Assembly (NCBI RefSeq): GCF_022271435.1
Contig: NZ_JAFIQY010000002.1
Location: forward strand, 186,001 to 250,000
DNA length: 64,000 nt
Source: Streptomyces monomycini
GTDB lineage: Bacteria; Actinomycetota; Actinomycetes; Streptomycetales; Streptomycetaceae
Direction of reading: 5' to 3'
The notes under the pieces are model-generated. The model ran no database searches. It saw nothing but the letters and a program-made list of their open reading frames with translations, and was not told the origin of the DNA. Shown here in pieces: positions 51,091 through 59,693 of this stretch (within the stretch, counting starts at the first letter, position 1; each line of letters opens with the position of its first letter). The position numbers were made by a program, and so were the translations under genes.

Positions 51091-52161
51091 TCACGGGTCG
51101 CCCGCCAGGTGGCGGCCGGTGCGCGCCCGCGGCCCGCGCGCCGCACCCCGGCGGCCTGAGATCATGGGCCCATGCTTCACGTGCTCTACCTGGTCGGCAT
51201 CTCGGCCTTCGCCGCGAGCGGGGTGCTGGCCGCGTACCGCGCCAACATGGACCCGTTCGGCGGCCTGGTGCTCGCCTTCGCCGCCGCCACCTCGGGCGGC
51301 ACCCTGCGCAGCCTGATCCTGGACGACCATCCGCTGTACTGGACCCATGACTGGGTGCTGCTCACGCTGATCGTCTGCGTCAGCGTCGGCACCATCATCT
51401 ACCTGCGGTACTGGCAGCTGCCCCGCAAGTCGCTGCTGGTCGTCGACGCGGTCGGGCTCTCCGTCGTCACCGTCATCGCCGCCCGCGCCGCCATCGCGGC
51501 GGGCGCGACCCCGCTGGCGGTGATCATCCTCGCGGTGATGAGCGGGGTGGCGGGCGAGGTGATCCGCGACGTGCTGTGCGGCGAGTTCCCGCCGCTGCTG
51601 CTGCGCGAGGACGTCTACGCCATCGCGGCGCTCGCCGGCGCCGCCTCCTACCTGGGCCTGCACCACCTCCACGTACGCGCCGACATCGCCGCCGTGGTCT
51701 GCGCCGGCCTGGTCTTCGCCCTCCGGATGGCGGCGGTCTACTTCGGCTTCCACCTGCCGCGTCCCCAGCAGCTCAAGCCGCGGAGCTAGGGCGGGGCCGG
51801 CGTTGGCCCGCCGGCCTCCGCGGGCATCGCCCCGGCCGGCGCGCGGGCCGGCCGCCGCCTCGGGCACCACGATGAACGCCGTGCCTCCGGTCAGGTCGAC
51901 ACGGGAGCAGGGCGGCGCGCCGTCGCTCTCGTCGTCCCGCCGCAGCAGCTCCACCCGCCGCTGCTCCAGCTCCGCCGCCTTGTTCCCGTTCACCACCGCC
52001 GTGAATTCGTCGAAGGCGATGCTCGACAGCGAAGGCCCCGAGTGCCTGCGCAGCCACGGGATCAGGCCCAGTCCCGTGAACCACCGCCATACGCTCTCCA
52101 CCACGGCGAACAAGGCCAGCAGACACGCGAAGGCCGGGAAGGACATGAGCCAGACCGTCAC
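51091..52161 (-). CDS. DUF6191-like membrane protein with unusually long antisense reading frame
   Basis: The first ~110 residues are convincing: a membrane helix (MSFPAFACLLALFAVVESVW), then FDEFTAVVNGNKAAELEQRRVELLRRDDESDGAPP and RVDLTGGTAFIVVP, the DUF6191 pattern. Beyond ~residue 115 no stop occurs for another ~240 codons. The frame runs to 51091, completely antisense to the channel gene at 51172-51789, and its sequence there (Gln/Glu/Arg/Ala-rich) looks like a shadow of the opposite strand. A TAG lies one frame over at 51788-51786, so a small frameshift could have removed the natural stop. GTG at 52161 with GGGGG upstream; ATG 52146 is possible. Confidence 0.5.
   Translation of the reverse strand: MTVWLMSFPAFACLLALFAVVESVWRWFTGLGLIPWLRRHSGPSLSSIAFDEFTAVVNGNKAAELEQRRVELLRRDDESDGAPPCSRVDLTGGTAFIVVPEAAAGPRAGRGDARGGRRANAGPALAPRLELLGTRQVEAEVDRRHPEGEDQAGADHGGDVGAYVEVVQAQVGGGAGERRDGVDVLAQQQRRELAAQHVADHLARHPAHHREDDHRQRGRARRDGGAGGDDGDDGEPDRVDDQQRLAGQLPVPQVDDGADADADDQREQHPVMGPVQRMVVQDQAAQGAARGGGGEGEHQAAERVHVGAVRGQHPARGEGRDADQVEHVKHGPMISGRRGAARGPRARTGRHLAGDP
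51172..51789 (+). CDS. UPF0126/TRIC-type cation channel protein
   Basis: 205 residues, seven hydrophobic segments, two repeated UPF0126 units. Family marks are ISAFAASGVLAAYRANMDPFGGLVLAFAAATSGGTLR in the first repeat and AVMSGVAGEVIRDVLCGEFPPLLLRE in the second (Gly-Gly-x2-RD-type motifs). Bacterial relatives form trimeric K+/Na+ channels like the animal TRIC proteins. ATG at 51172. The opposite strand carries a long open frame that I consider spurious here. Confidence 0.93.
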   Translation: MLHVLYLVGISAFAASGVLAAYRANMDPFGGLVLAFAAATSGGTLRSLILDDHPLYWTHDWVLLTLIVCVSVGTIIYLRYWQLPRKSLLVVDAVGLSVVTVIAARAAIAAGATPLAVIILAVMSGVAGEVIRDVLCGEFPPLLLREDVYAIAALAGAASYLGLHHLHVRADIAAVVCAGLVFALRMAAVYFGFHLPRPQQLKPRS

Positions 52162-52323
52162 GGGCGGCCCCCCGTCGCCCGTACCGCTGTCGCACGTGTC
52201 CCGTTGATCGCCATGGAGACCACTGTTCCGGGTGCGCGGCGCACGGGGATCGGCCCCGAGGACGAGCCGCCTCCCCCATGCGGCGGAGGCGCCGCACGGG
52301 AACGGCGAAGTAGGCTCCGGCCC

Positions 52324-52617
52324 ATGGATGCGTTCTTACCGTTCTTGGTCTTGCTCGCGATCCCCGTGGTGTTCCTGGCGGACCGTGTTCTGCTGGCGAT
52401 GGAGGCCCGGGGCTGGATCTACTGGCGCAAGACCAAGCGCCTGTCGTCCATCGGTGTCGACCTGGTCCAGGAGGGCTCCCCCGGGGCGCAGGCCGTCAAG
52501 CGCGCCATGGAGCAGGAACGCGTGCGCAAGAACGTCAGGCCGGCGCAGGACCCGCCCGTGCGGGTGGACCTGGACAGCGGCACGGTGCACATTCGCCGCG
52601 CCGGGCAGCGCAGCTGA
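52324..52617 (+). CDS. Small single-helix protein, DUF6191-like
   Basis: 97 residues. An N-terminal membrane helix (LPFLVLLAIPVVFLADRVLL) is followed by a basic WIYWRKTKR segment and a C-terminal RVDLDSGTVHIRRAG motif, close to the VDL-x-GTAxIxxP ending of the DUF6191 proteins at 7.5 and 52 kb. Function unknown. ATG at 52324. It converges with the esterase gene, seven bases away. Confidence 0.7.
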   Translation: MDAFLPFLVLLAIPVVFLADRVLLAMEARGWIYWRKTKRLSSIGVDLVQEGSPGAQAVKRAMEQERVRKNVRPAQDPPVRVDLDSGTVHIRRAGQRS

Positions 52618-52624
52618 CCCCGTA

Positions 52625-53686
52625 CTACGCCGCCGGCCGCGGCGTCTCCAGCTCCTGGCTCAGCCACCCGAAGGCCGCCGGGTACATCCGCGTCCAGGTG
52701 CCGTAGTTGTGGCCGCCGGTCGGCAGCACCAACGTCCTGACCCGGGTCCTGGTGCCTTCGGCCGCCTTCTTGAAGCGCTCGATGTTGGCGGGCGGGCTGA
52801 TCGGGTCCTGCGCCGAGGTCGCCAGGAACAGCCCCACGTCGGCCTTGGCGTTCCGGACCAGCCACTGCGGGCTGTTGCGCTGCCGCAGCGCCGGGTCGGT
52901 GAGCACGTCCGGGTCACCGGTCAGCGGGTCGGGGTCGAAGGCCACGCCCGCGCCGAACGTCTTCGGGTACTGGAGCGGCAGCTTGGCCGCGCAGTACCCG
53001 CCCGTGGAGAAGCCCAGCAGCCCCCAGTTCTTCGGCCCCGGCGCGGTACGGAAGTGGTGGCTGATCAGGTCCGTGACGTCGGTCGCCATCCAGGTCGCGG
53101 TCTTGCGGTGCGGAGTGTCGGAGCAGTCGGTGTCCACGCTGCCCGGGTTGACGACGGGCATGGCGAGGATGAAGGGGTGTGCCGCGTTCGCGTCGACGAG
53201 CTGCTGGAGGTCGCCGGGCATACCGCCCTGTTCGAGCCAGGACTGCGGTGAGCCGGGCACGCCGTGCAGCAGCATCACGACCGGGAACCTGGTCTTGCGG
53301 TACGCCGGGTCGTCGTACTGCGGCGGTGTCCAGACCATCACCTGGCCGGAGAGCTGGGACTTCGCCCCGCGGAAGTACGTGTCCTTGATGCCGTTCGGGC
53401 CGTCGTTGAACTTGGCGCGCGCGACCGGCGGCCCCGGCATGGCGACCGCGTCCTGCTCGGTGCCGAGCAGGTCGTCCCAGGAGGCGTAGAGGCCGTAGCT
53501 GTTGTTGATGGCGACCGCGACGACGCAGATGGCGGTGAGCTGGCACAGGCCGATCAGGAGGATTCTGGCCAGCCAGCGCAGGGGCCGCGGCCCCCGGGCT
53601 CTTCCCCACAGCAGCAGCGTGGCCAGGACGGCCAGGACCGTCGCGATCACCAGCACCACGAAGAACGGGGTTCCGGTCAGACTCAT
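52625..53686 (-). CDS. Membrane-anchored esterase (alpha/beta hydrolase)
   Basis: 353 residues. Two N-terminal membrane helices (FFVVLVIATVLAVLATLLLW and ILLIGLCQLTAICVVAVAI) anchor an extracytoplasmic esterase domain of the antigen-85/esterase-D-like group. The nucleophile is Ser in LLGFSTGGYCA. Asp is probably in SAQDPIS and His in PTGGHNYGTW. FPVVMLLHGVPGSPQSW is the oxyanion region. The substrate is likely a lipid or acyl ester at the cell surface. ATG at 53686. It lies in the same direction as the M1 peptidase upstream, but a hairpin separates them. Confidence 0.88.
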   Translation of the reverse strand: MSLTGTPFFVVLVIATVLAVLATLLLWGRARGPRPLRWLARILLIGLCQLTAICVVAVAINNSYGLYASWDDLLGTEQDAVAMPGPPVARAKFNDGPNGIKDTYFRGAKSQLSGQVMVWTPPQYDDPAYRKTRFPVVMLLHGVPGSPQSWLEQGGMPGDLQQLVDANAAHPFILAMPVVNPGSVDTDCSDTPHRKTATWMATDVTDLISHHFRTAPGPKNWGLLGFSTGGYCAAKLPLQYPKTFGAGVAFDPDPLTGDPDVLTDPALRQRNSPQWLVRNAKADVGLFLATSAQDPISPPANIERFKKAAEGTRTRVRTLVLPTGGHNYGTWTRMYPAAFGWLSQELETPRPAA

Positions 53687-53754
53687 CCGCCTCCCCTTTC
53701 ACCACACGTACCACCATCGACGGTACGTGACGGATCGGGCCGCACCCCGGGGCC

Positions 53755-53791
53755 GGGCCCGCGTGCCGGAAGGTTTCCGCCGCGCGGGCCC
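53755..53791 (-). terminator. Hairpin after M1 peptidase gene
   Basis: GGGCCCGCG (53755-53763) pairs with CGCGGGCCC (53783-53791), nine bases with a 19-base loop, 10 bases past the peptidase stop. It lies in a G/C-rich gap between two co-directional genes. Such hairpins are easily found by chance in this DNA. Confidence 0.4.
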
Positions 53792-53800
53792 GCCGGTGCG

Positions 53801-55204
53801 TCAGGGCAGCGCCGGCCTGCCGGTGGTGTGGAGCCAGGTGTGGAAGAGATCACCGAGCCGCTGTCCGGAGATCTTCTCCGCGAGGGCGATGAACTGCCGG
53901 GTGTCGGCGTTGCCGTGGCGGTGCTGTTTCGTCCACGCGGGCAGCAGCCTGAAGAACGCCCGGTCACCGATCCGCTCGCGCAGCACCTGGAGCGTCATCG
54001 CGCCGCGCGTGTAGACCGACCGGTCGAACATGGTGTCGCGCTGCGGGTCGCCGATCCTCACCTTCCAGAAGTCGGAGTCGGCGGGGCGGGCCGCGTACGC
54101 CGCGCGGAAGGCGTCGTACGCGCTCCGGGTGCCCTTGTGCTCGTCCCACAGCCACTGCGCGTACGAGGCGAAGCCTTCGTTGAGCCAGATGTACTGCCAG
54201 TTCCGCGGCGTGACGGAGTCGCCGAACCACTGGTGGGCGACCTCGTGGGCGATGGTCGACTCGCTGCGGACGGCCGAGTAGACCGGCTTGGTCTGGGTCT
54301 CCAGGGAGAAGCCCGCCTGCGGCATGTCGTCGACGATCGCGCCGGTCTCCCCGAAGGGGTACGGGCCGAAGACCTGGGCGAAGTAGTCGGTGGTGGCGGC
54401 GGTGATGCCGTAGACGTCCACGGTCCCGGTCGGCAGCTTCGGGTCGGTGGCGACGTAGATCGGTGTGCCGCCGGGGGTGACACCCGTACGGACGTCGAAC
54501 TTCCCGATCGTGGCGGTGGCCAGGTACGTCGCCATCGGCTTGCGCTCGCGCCAGTGGAAGTACGAGCGCCCGCCCTCGTCGTAGCGGTCCACCAGCCGCC
54601 CGTTGGAGACGCCGGTCAGGCCCTCGGGCGCGTCGATGCGGATGTCGTAGGTGGCCTTGTCGCCCGGGTGGTCGCTGGAGGGGAACCAGGTGGAGGCGGC
54701 GTTCGGCTCGCAGGCGACGAAGACGCCGTCGTCGGTCTTCATCCAGCCGTAGTCCGAGCCGAAGACGATGGGCCCGCTGAGCGGCAGCGGCACGCCTCCG
54801 TAGACGACCTCGACGGTGAATCGTTCATCCTCTTCCAGCGGCCGCTTGGGCGTGACGGTGATCTCGTCGCCGGAGCGGGTGAACTTCGCGCGTCTGCCGT
54901 CCACCTCGATCGAGGTGACCGCCAGCTTCTGGAGGTCGAGGTGGAAGGAGCTGAGGTCCTGGGTGGCGCGCGCGGTCAGTTCCGTACGGCCGTCGAGGCG
55001 TCCGGTGGCGGGGTCGTAGCTGACGCCGAGGTCGTAGTGCAGGGCGTCGAAGCCGCCGTTGCCGAGGTTCGGGAAGTAAGGGTCGCCGACGCCCGGGGCG
55101 CCGGGCGAGGCGGCGGGGGCCGCCGCGATGGTGCAGGCGGCGGCCACCGCGGTGGCGAGAGGGAGCAGACGAGCGCGGCGACGTGCTGAACGGGAGAGTG
55201 CCAT
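53801..55204 (-). CDS. Secreted M1-family metallopeptidase
   Basis: 467 residues. A Sec signal peptide (SRSARRRARLLPLATAVAAACTIAAAPAA) precedes an aminopeptidase-N-like fold: N-terminal beta saddle (HYDLGVSYDPATGRLDG), then the catalytic HEVAHQWFGDSV (HExxH) followed 18 residues on by the third zinc ligand Glu in WLNEGFASY. The usual GAMEN is not evident as such, while QAGFSLETQT occupies its place. C-terminal ARM-like region is truncated, as in short secreted M1 enzymes of actinobacteria. ATG at 55204 with GAAGGGA upstream. Confidence 0.92.
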   Translation of the reverse strand: MALSRSARRRARLLPLATAVAAACTIAAAPAASPGAPGVGDPYFPNLGNGGFDALHYDLGVSYDPATGRLDGRTELTARATQDLSSFHLDLQKLAVTSIEVDGRRAKFTRSGDEITVTPKRPLEEDERFTVEVVYGGVPLPLSGPIVFGSDYGWMKTDDGVFVACEPNAASTWFPSSDHPGDKATYDIRIDAPEGLTGVSNGRLVDRYDEGGRSYFHWRERKPMATYLATATIGKFDVRTGVTPGGTPIYVATDPKLPTGTVDVYGITAATTDYFAQVFGPYPFGETGAIVDDMPQAGFSLETQTKPVYSAVRSESTIAHEVAHQWFGDSVTPRNWQYIWLNEGFASYAQWLWDEHKGTRSAYDAFRAAYAARPADSDFWKVRIGDPQRDTMFDRSVYTRGAMTLQVLRERIGDRAFFRLLPAWTKQHRHGNADTRQFIALAEKISGQRLGDLFHTWLHTTGRPALP

Positions 55205-55325
55205 GAGCCGTCCCTTCGAACACACGGATGTCGTCTGGTGAACAACCGCGCCGACTCTGCACTCCGTTGTCGCTTCTCACCCGGGACTTTGCCAACTCGT
55301 CATGCCGCTCAGGCCGGTTGACGCC

Positions 55326-56156
55326 TCAATCGGACTGCTTTCCCTGCTTTCCGGCCACATAGAGGATCTTACGGCAGCCGTCCTCGTCCGGGTCGTCGGT
55401 CAGCTTGCGGCCGTCGACCCCGTGCGCGGCGATCAGCCGCAGACCGGCCGCGGCCAGCTCCCGGCGCACCGTGGCGTCGGAGTGATGGTGGTACAGGTGC
55501 CGGGAGGACACCCGGCGCCAGGTGTCGTCGCCCGTGTCCGCCCGCGCGAAGTAGTCGTGGGTGACGTCCACGGCCCCGTCGGGCTCGACCGGTACGGGCC
55601 CGCCCCGCCACACGTCGAACCGGCCGTCCCGGTCCATGACCTTGGTCACCGCGTAGTCGCGCCGGAAACTGCCCAGCGTCGTCATGTCGAAGACGACGAC
55701 GCCCCCGTCCGCGAGCTGCCGCCCCAGGCCAGCGAAGGCGGCGGCGAGCTGCCCGCCGGCCAGGTAGGCCAGCGGCTCGCCCATGCAGGTGACCACGTCG
55801 AAGGAGCCGAGGTCCGGCATGTCCCGCAGGTCGGCGACGACGAACGGGGTCCCGGCCGCCTCCGGTTTGGCACGGGCGGCCTCGATCATCTCCGGCGACA
55901 GGTCGCAGCCGGTCACCGTGTACCCGAGGCGGTCCCGCAGGGCGAGGGTGCCGCGTCCGGTGCCGCACCCCGCGTCCAGCAGCCGCTTGCCGTCCGGCCC
56001 GTACCGCTCGACGAGCTTGCCGTAGAAGGTGACCCAGCGCAGCAGGTAAGGATCCTCGACGATGGTGTCGTAGTCCGCCGCGACCGCCGCGTAGGCGGTC
56101 AGCGCGGGGTCGGGGGCCGTGGCGTCGGCGTCGTGGGCTTCCTGCTGCGCGGACAA
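55326..56156 (-). CDS. Class I SAM-dependent methyltransferase
   Basis: 276 residues. Motif I LLDAGCGTGRGTLALRDRL, motif II/III-like VVADLRDMPDLGSFDVV and an MGEPLAYL loop show a Rossmann methyltransferase. A C-terminal cap (VTHDYFARADTGDDTW...HHHSDATVRRELAAAG) suits small-molecule acceptors of the YcgJ/UbiE-like kind. The start appears to be TTG at 56156, since GGAGG lies seven bases upstream and no ATG or GTG is in frame there. Substrate unknown. Confidence 0.88.
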   Translation of the reverse strand: MSAQQEAHDADATAPDPALTAYAAVAADYDTIVEDPYLLRWVTFYGKLVERYGPDGKRLLDAGCGTGRGTLALRDRLGYTVTGCDLSPEMIEAARAKPEAAGTPFVVADLRDMPDLGSFDVVTCMGEPLAYLAGGQLAAAFAGLGRQLADGGVVVFDMTTLGSFRRDYAVTKVMDRDGRFDVWRGGPVPVEPDGAVDVTHDYFARADTGDDTWRRVSSRHLYHHHSDATVRRELAAAGLRLIAAHGVDGRKLTDDPDEDGCRKILYVAGKQGKQSD

Positions 56157-56253
56157 GGCACTACCTCCATGGGACCGGCCGACGGGCGCCGCCGGGGCGC
56201 CGCTGAATCTATGGTCGGCAAAACCGGCCGGTCAAGGGCGGTCGCGGACGCGC

Positions 56254-56301
56254 CGGGGCCGGTACGGATACGGCGTTCCCGCCCGCTCCGTACCGGCCCC
56301 G
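56254..56301 (-). terminator. Terminator of the peptide ABC operon
   Basis: CGGGGCCGGTACGGA (56254-56268) pairs perfectly over 15 bases with TCCGTACCGGCCCCG (56287-56301), with an 18-base loop. It lies 20 bases past the last ATPase gene and before the methyltransferase, so it should end the operon transcript. Confidence 0.8.
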
Positions 56302-56321
56302 CACACCTCGTGCCCGCCGGT

Positions 56322-57409
<1,088 letters not shown>

Positions 57410-57413
<4 letters not shown>

Positions 57414-58609
57414 AGCTTCGGCGCAATCTCTTCGGTCCAGATACGCTCCCGCTCCTCCTGCGCCAGGTGGCACGCGGCGACGTGTCCTCCGCCGCCGGCC
57501 TCGCGCAGTTCGGGGCGGACCGTGCGGGTGACGTTGTCCTTGGGGAGGTCCGCGTACGGGCAGCGGGGGTTGAAGGCACAGCCGCCGGGGACGTTGATCA
57601 GGCTGGGCGGCGATCCCTTGACCGGGATCAGGCGCTCGGTCTGCTCGCGGTCGATGCGCGGCATCGAGCCCAGCAGGCCCCACGTGTACGGGTGCTGCGG
57701 CTCGTAGAAGACCTTGTCCGCCGGGCCGCGCTCGATGCAGCGGCCGCCGTACATCACCAGCAGCTGGTCCGCCAGTTCGGCGACCACCCCCAGGTCGTGG
57801 GTGATGATGATGACCGCCGAGCCGAACTCCTTCTGGAGGTCGCGGATCAGGTCGAGGATCTGCGCCTGGACCGTCACGTCCAGGGCGGTGGTCGGCTCGT
57901 CCGCGATCAGCAGTTCGGGGTTGTTGACCAGCGCCATGGCGATCATCGCGCGCTGGCGCATCCCGCCGGAGAACTGGTGCGGGTGGTCGTCCACCCGCTT
58001 GTCGGGCTGCGGGATGCCCACCCGGTCCAGCATCTCGACGGCTCGCTTGCGCGCGGTCTTCTTGTCGACGTCGTGGTGGACCCGGTAGGCCTCCACGATC
58101 TGGTTGCCGACCGTGTAGTACGGGTGCAGCGCGGACAGCGGGTCCTGGAAGATCATCGCCATCTCGCGGCCGCGCAGCCTGCGCACCTCGTCCGGGTCGG
58201 CGCCGACCAGCTCCTTGCCGTCCAGCCAGATCTCGCCCGACATGTCCACCTTGGCGCGCTGCTGCCGGGAGGCCCGGTGCAGGCCCATGACGGCGAGCGA
58301 GGTGACGGACTTGCCGGATCCTGACTCGCCGACGATGCCGAGGGTGCGGCCCTTCTCCAGGGTGAAGGAGAGGCCGTCCACGGACTTCACGATGCCGTCG
58401 TCGGTCGGGAAGTGCACCTTCAGATCGCGCACTTCGAGGAAGGCGGTGGGCGCCCCCGAGCCGGCCGGAGCCGGTTCGCCGACCGCGGCGCCCGTCTTCG
58501 TGAGGTCGGGCGCGGTGGCGGGCGGCCCGGCCGGGGCGGTGGCTCCGGTGCCGGAACCGGCGGTGGGGCCGGTGGCGGGGCCGGTGGTGGAGTCTGGGGA
58601 GTCGGTCAC
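57410..58609 (-). CDS. Peptide ABC transporter ATPase (DppD/OppD type)
   Basis: 399 residues. A ~55-residue Gly/Thr/Pro/Ala-rich low-complexity N-terminus is followed by the ABC core: Walker [15 protein letters not shown], signature [15 protein letters not shown], Walker [16 protein letters not shown], then the oligopeptide C-terminal domain with a Cys pair ([10 protein letters not shown]). Hydrolyses ATP with its DppF partner. The GTG start overlaps the permease stop (GTGA). The disordered N-terminus is longer than in most relatives. Confidence 0.94.
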
Positions 58610-59616
58610 GAGAGCCTCACCCGCGGGTCGACGGCGGCGTACAGAACGTCCACCACCAGGTTGCATATGACGATGAAGAACGCGGCGAGCAAGGTGACGC
58701 CGAGGATGTTCGGCAGGTCGTTGGCGTTGATCGCCTCGACGGCGAACGCGCCGACCCCCTTGAGGGAGAAGACCTGTTCGGTGATGAGCGCACCGCCGAG
58801 CAGCAGGCCCACGTCCATGCCGAACACCGTGATGATGGGAGTGAGCGCGGCACGCAGGCCGTGGCGCACCACGACCTTGCGCTCGCCCAGCCCCTTGGCG
58901 CGCGCGGTACGGATGTAGTCCTCGCTCAGCGTCTCCAACATGCCCGCTCTGGTCAGGCGTGCATAGAGGGCGGAATAGAGGAAGGCCAGGGTGATCCAGG
59001 GAAGCACCAGCGTCTGGGCCCACATGAAGGGGTCCTCGAACAGCGGCACGTAGTCGCTGCGCTCGATGATCGGCCACTGGTAGGTGAACAGGGCCAGCGC
59101 CAGCGCGCCGGTGAAGAACATGGGCAGCGACACGCCGGCCAGCGCGACGCTCATCGCCACCCGGTCGAAGACCGAGCCGGGGCGCAGCGCGGAGAGCACG
59201 CCGGTGGCAACACCGGAGACCAGCCACACGACGGCCGCGCCGGCGGCCAGCGAGACGGTCACCGGGAGCCGGGTCTGGATCTCCGGCCAGACCTCCAGGT
59301 GGGTCTTGAAGGAGTAGCCGAAGCACGGCACGTTGCATGTGGCGGCGTCCGGGCCGAACTTGTAGTCGACCCCGACGAAGATGCCCTTGAGGAAGTCCCA
59401 GTACTGTACGAAGACCGGCTTGTCGAAGCCGAGATTCGCCTTCACCGCGGCGAGGTCCGCGGCCGATGGGGCCTTTCCGATGTACTGCGCGGCCAACTGG
59501 TCAGCGGTCTGTCCGGCCAGTTTCGGCAGCACGAAGAAGATGCCGAAGGTGACCGCGCTGACGATCAGCAGCAGAATCACAGCGCTGATCAACCTGCGGA
59601 TGATGTACGCGAACAC
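58606..59616 (-). CDS. Peptide ABC transporter permease (DppB/OppB type)
   Basis: 336 residues with an N-terminal helix, a long periplasmic-like loop (~30-100) and five further helices. The EAA-type loop reads EDYIRTARAKGLGERKVVVRHGLRAAL, which contacts the ATPases. Starts GTG at 59616 (VFAYIIRRLISA). Preceded by the binding-protein gene with an 11-base-stem hairpin between them. Confidence 0.95.
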   Translation of the reverse strand: MFAYIIRRLISAVILLLIVSAVTFGIFFVLPKLAGQTADQLAAQYIGKAPSAADLAAVKANLGFDKPVFVQYWDFLKGIFVGVDYKFGPDAATCNVPCFGYSFKTHLEVWPEIQTRLPVTVSLAAGAAVVWLVSGVATGVLSALRPGSVFDRVAMSVALAGVSLPMFFTGALALALFTYQWPIIERSDYVPLFEDPFMWAQTLVLPWITLAFLYSALYARLTRAGMLETLSEDYIRTARAKGLGERKVVVRHGLRAALTPIITVFGMDVGLLLGGALITEQVFSLKGVGAFAVEAINANDLPNILGVTLLAAFFIVICNLVVDVLYAAVDPRVRLS

Positions 59617-59634
59617 GGGACTGCGGCGTCGGCG

Positions 59635-59661
59635 CCGCGGGCCGGACCGGCCGGCCCGCGG
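59635..59661 (-). promoter_or_regulatory. Intra-operon stem-loop between binding protein and permease
   Basis: CCGCGGGCCGG (59635-59645) pairs perfectly with CCGGCCCGCGG (59651-59661), an 11-base stem with a five-base loop. It sits 33 bases after the binding-protein stop. Similar hairpins after binding-protein genes in ABC operons protect or partially terminate the message so that the receptor is made in excess. Confidence 0.7.
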
Positions 59662-59693
59662 ACACCAATGCCTTCACCTGCCTTCCGGGGCTG

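Noticed and set aside
53755..53791. Strong intrinsic terminator after the M1 peptidase
   Set aside because: Kept only as a low-confidence hairpin: nine-base stem, long loop and no T-tract in very G/C-rich DNA.
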